Positions 13,101 through 13,668 of a stretch of DNA of 13,668 nucleotides are shown here, piece after piece. Made by a program: the position numbers and the translations under genes. The notes below the pieces were generated by a model. It was not told the origin of the DNA. It did no database searches and saw nothing but the letters and a program-made list of their open reading frames with translations. Source of the stretch: Pseudomonadota bacterium (lineage in GTDB: Bacteria > Desulfobacterota > Desulfarculia > Desulfarculales > JAHJDS01); assembly GCA_018812395.1 (NCBI GenBank), contig JAHJDS010000062.1, positions 1 through 13,668 on the forward strand. The letters are read 5' to 3'. Within the stretch, counting starts at the first letter, position 1; each line of letters opens with the position of its first letter.

Positions 13101-13668
13101 CGGGCCCTCGCCCTTCGCCAGGCGATTAGTCTCAGGGCCAAGCGGGCTTGGCCGGCCAACGGTCCGTCCAGTTGGGTGGCCAGTCGGCCCAGGTGTTTCT
13201 CGGCCGCCGCTCCGCCGATCCGTCCCAGGGCCCGGATGGCGGCCGATCGCGTGGCCGGGGCCGCGCCGGGATGGCGGGCCAGGTCGAACAACAGTCCCAC
13301 GGCCGGGGCGTAGCGCTGTCGTCCCAAATAGTCCAGGTAAACGGCCAGCTCGCCGCCGACCAGATCCTCGGCCGCCCGGGCCCTGACGAAATCCCAGACC
13401 TGTTGGTCCACGCCGCGACGGGGTGAACGCTCGAGGCCCCACAACGCCGCCCCGGAGAGGCCGGGCGGGGGCGGTTTGAACAACACCGGGGCCCGTTTGA
13501 CCTTTTTCTTGGCGGCCTGGTCCTTCTTGGCCTTGTCGTCCTTCTTGGCCTTGTCGTCCTTCTTGGCCTTGGCCTTCACCTGCCAAGTGGTCACCCCGGC
13601 CTGACGGCGGCGGACGACCGGTTCCGGCCAGGTACGGTCGCGCAGACGCCCGGGGGGCGGCGGTCCGC
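13097..13668 (-). CDS. Lysine-rich protein with HEAT-like repeats (N-terminus beyond the window)
   Basis: The frame is open to the right edge, giving at least 189 residues. A GTG at 13594 could start a 165-residue form, but the codons before it (including RTWPEPVVRRRQAGVTTWQV) read like protein, so the real start is probably outside. The visible part has a proline/arginine-rich segment, then a lysine linker made of KAKKDD repeats, then KPPPPGLSGAALWGLERSPR. A helical C-terminus follows: YAPAVGLLFDLARHPGAAPA, TRSAAIRALGRIGGAAAEKH, LGRLATQLDGPLAGQARLAL. The paired helices with ARAAAIRALG-like spacing resemble HEAT or PBS-lyase repeats, which usually hold protein partners. The stop overlaps the ThyA-like start by four bases, so the two are translated together. 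Function unknown; a scaffold for the neighbouring enzyme is only a guess. Confidence 0.65.
   Translation of the reverse strand, partial: GPPPPGRLRDRTWPEPVVRRRQAGVTTWQVKAKAKKDDKAKKDDKAKKDQAAKKKVKRAPVLFKPPPPGLSGAALWGLERSPRRGVDQQVWDFVRARAAEDLVGGELAVYLDYLGRQRYAPAVGLLFDLARHPGAAPATRSAAIRALGRIGGAAAEKHLGRLATQLDGPLAGQARLALRLIAWRRARAR
13521..13571. repeat. 18-bp tandem repeat, about 2.8 copies, inside the HEAT-like gene
   Basis: The plus-strand unit TCCTTCTTGGCCTTGTCG occurs at 13521-13538 and 13539-13556, with a third copy identical over its first 15 bases at 13557-13571. It encodes the KAKKDD repeats. The near-perfect nucleotide identity suggests recent slippage, so copy number may vary between strains. 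The length is a multiple of three, so changes keep frame. Confidence 0.85.

Noticed and set aside
13101..13586. N-terminal extension of the ThyA-like protein to 13586
   Set aside because: It is the HEAT-like gene read out of phase. The GTG at 13100 with its GTGA overlap fits family length.
1..13668. CRISPR array, insertion sequence, prophage, tRNA or rRNA
   Set aside because: No spaced direct repeats, transposase or integrase motifs, terminal inverted repeats, or cloverleaf or rRNA sequences were seen on either strand.

Overview
The window is GC-rich bacterial DNA, almost entirely coded on the minus strand. Several genes resemble those of sulfate-reducing or syntrophic deltaproteobacteria (Desulfobacterota). 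These are a PAS protein with a C-terminal CxxC/CxxC tail, the long form of HisG beside a stand-alone HisI, and an archaeal-type thymidylate synthase homologue. The lineage is an inference from gene content and composition; no rRNA or tRNA was seen to confirm it.

Left part (1-2850): a secreted beta-strand-rich protein runs off the left edge (1-765, minus). It is followed by about 600 bases of lower-GC DNA with no convincing gene, then a two-PAS sensor-like protein (1367-2575, minus). Codons upstream of that protein's first ATG still read like PAS tail, so it looks truncated at the N-terminus. This part looks like accessory or decaying DNA.

Middle part (2850-7060): a zinc-dependent alcohol dehydrogenase of the TIGR02822 type (minus) is divergent from two small plus-strand genes, an exported lysine-rich protein and a 57-residue two-helix membrane protein. 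The second of these converges on an M24 (Xaa-Pro peptidase-like) gene. The M24 promoter contains a perfect 32-bp palindrome, very probably an operator. A GT-B fold glycosyltransferase with a TTG start lies upstream of it.

Right part (7281-13668): a minus-strand housekeeping cluster. In transcription order it reads: lysine-rich protein with HEAT-like repeats (cut by the right edge), archaeal-type thymidylate synthase homologue, alpha/beta hydrolase, rlmN, hisI, hisG, class I/II aminotransferase and engB. Overlapping stop/start codons couple the HEAT protein with the ThyA homologue, hisI with hisG, and hisG with the aminotransferase. Good promoter matches lie before rlmN and hisI. The rlmN promoter sits so close to its ATG that the mRNA is predicted to be leaderless.

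I found no phage, insertion sequence, CRISPR array or obvious defence system. The best leads are the palindromic operator of the M24 gene, the leaderless rlmN promoter, the HEAT/ThyA pair and the decayed PAS gene.
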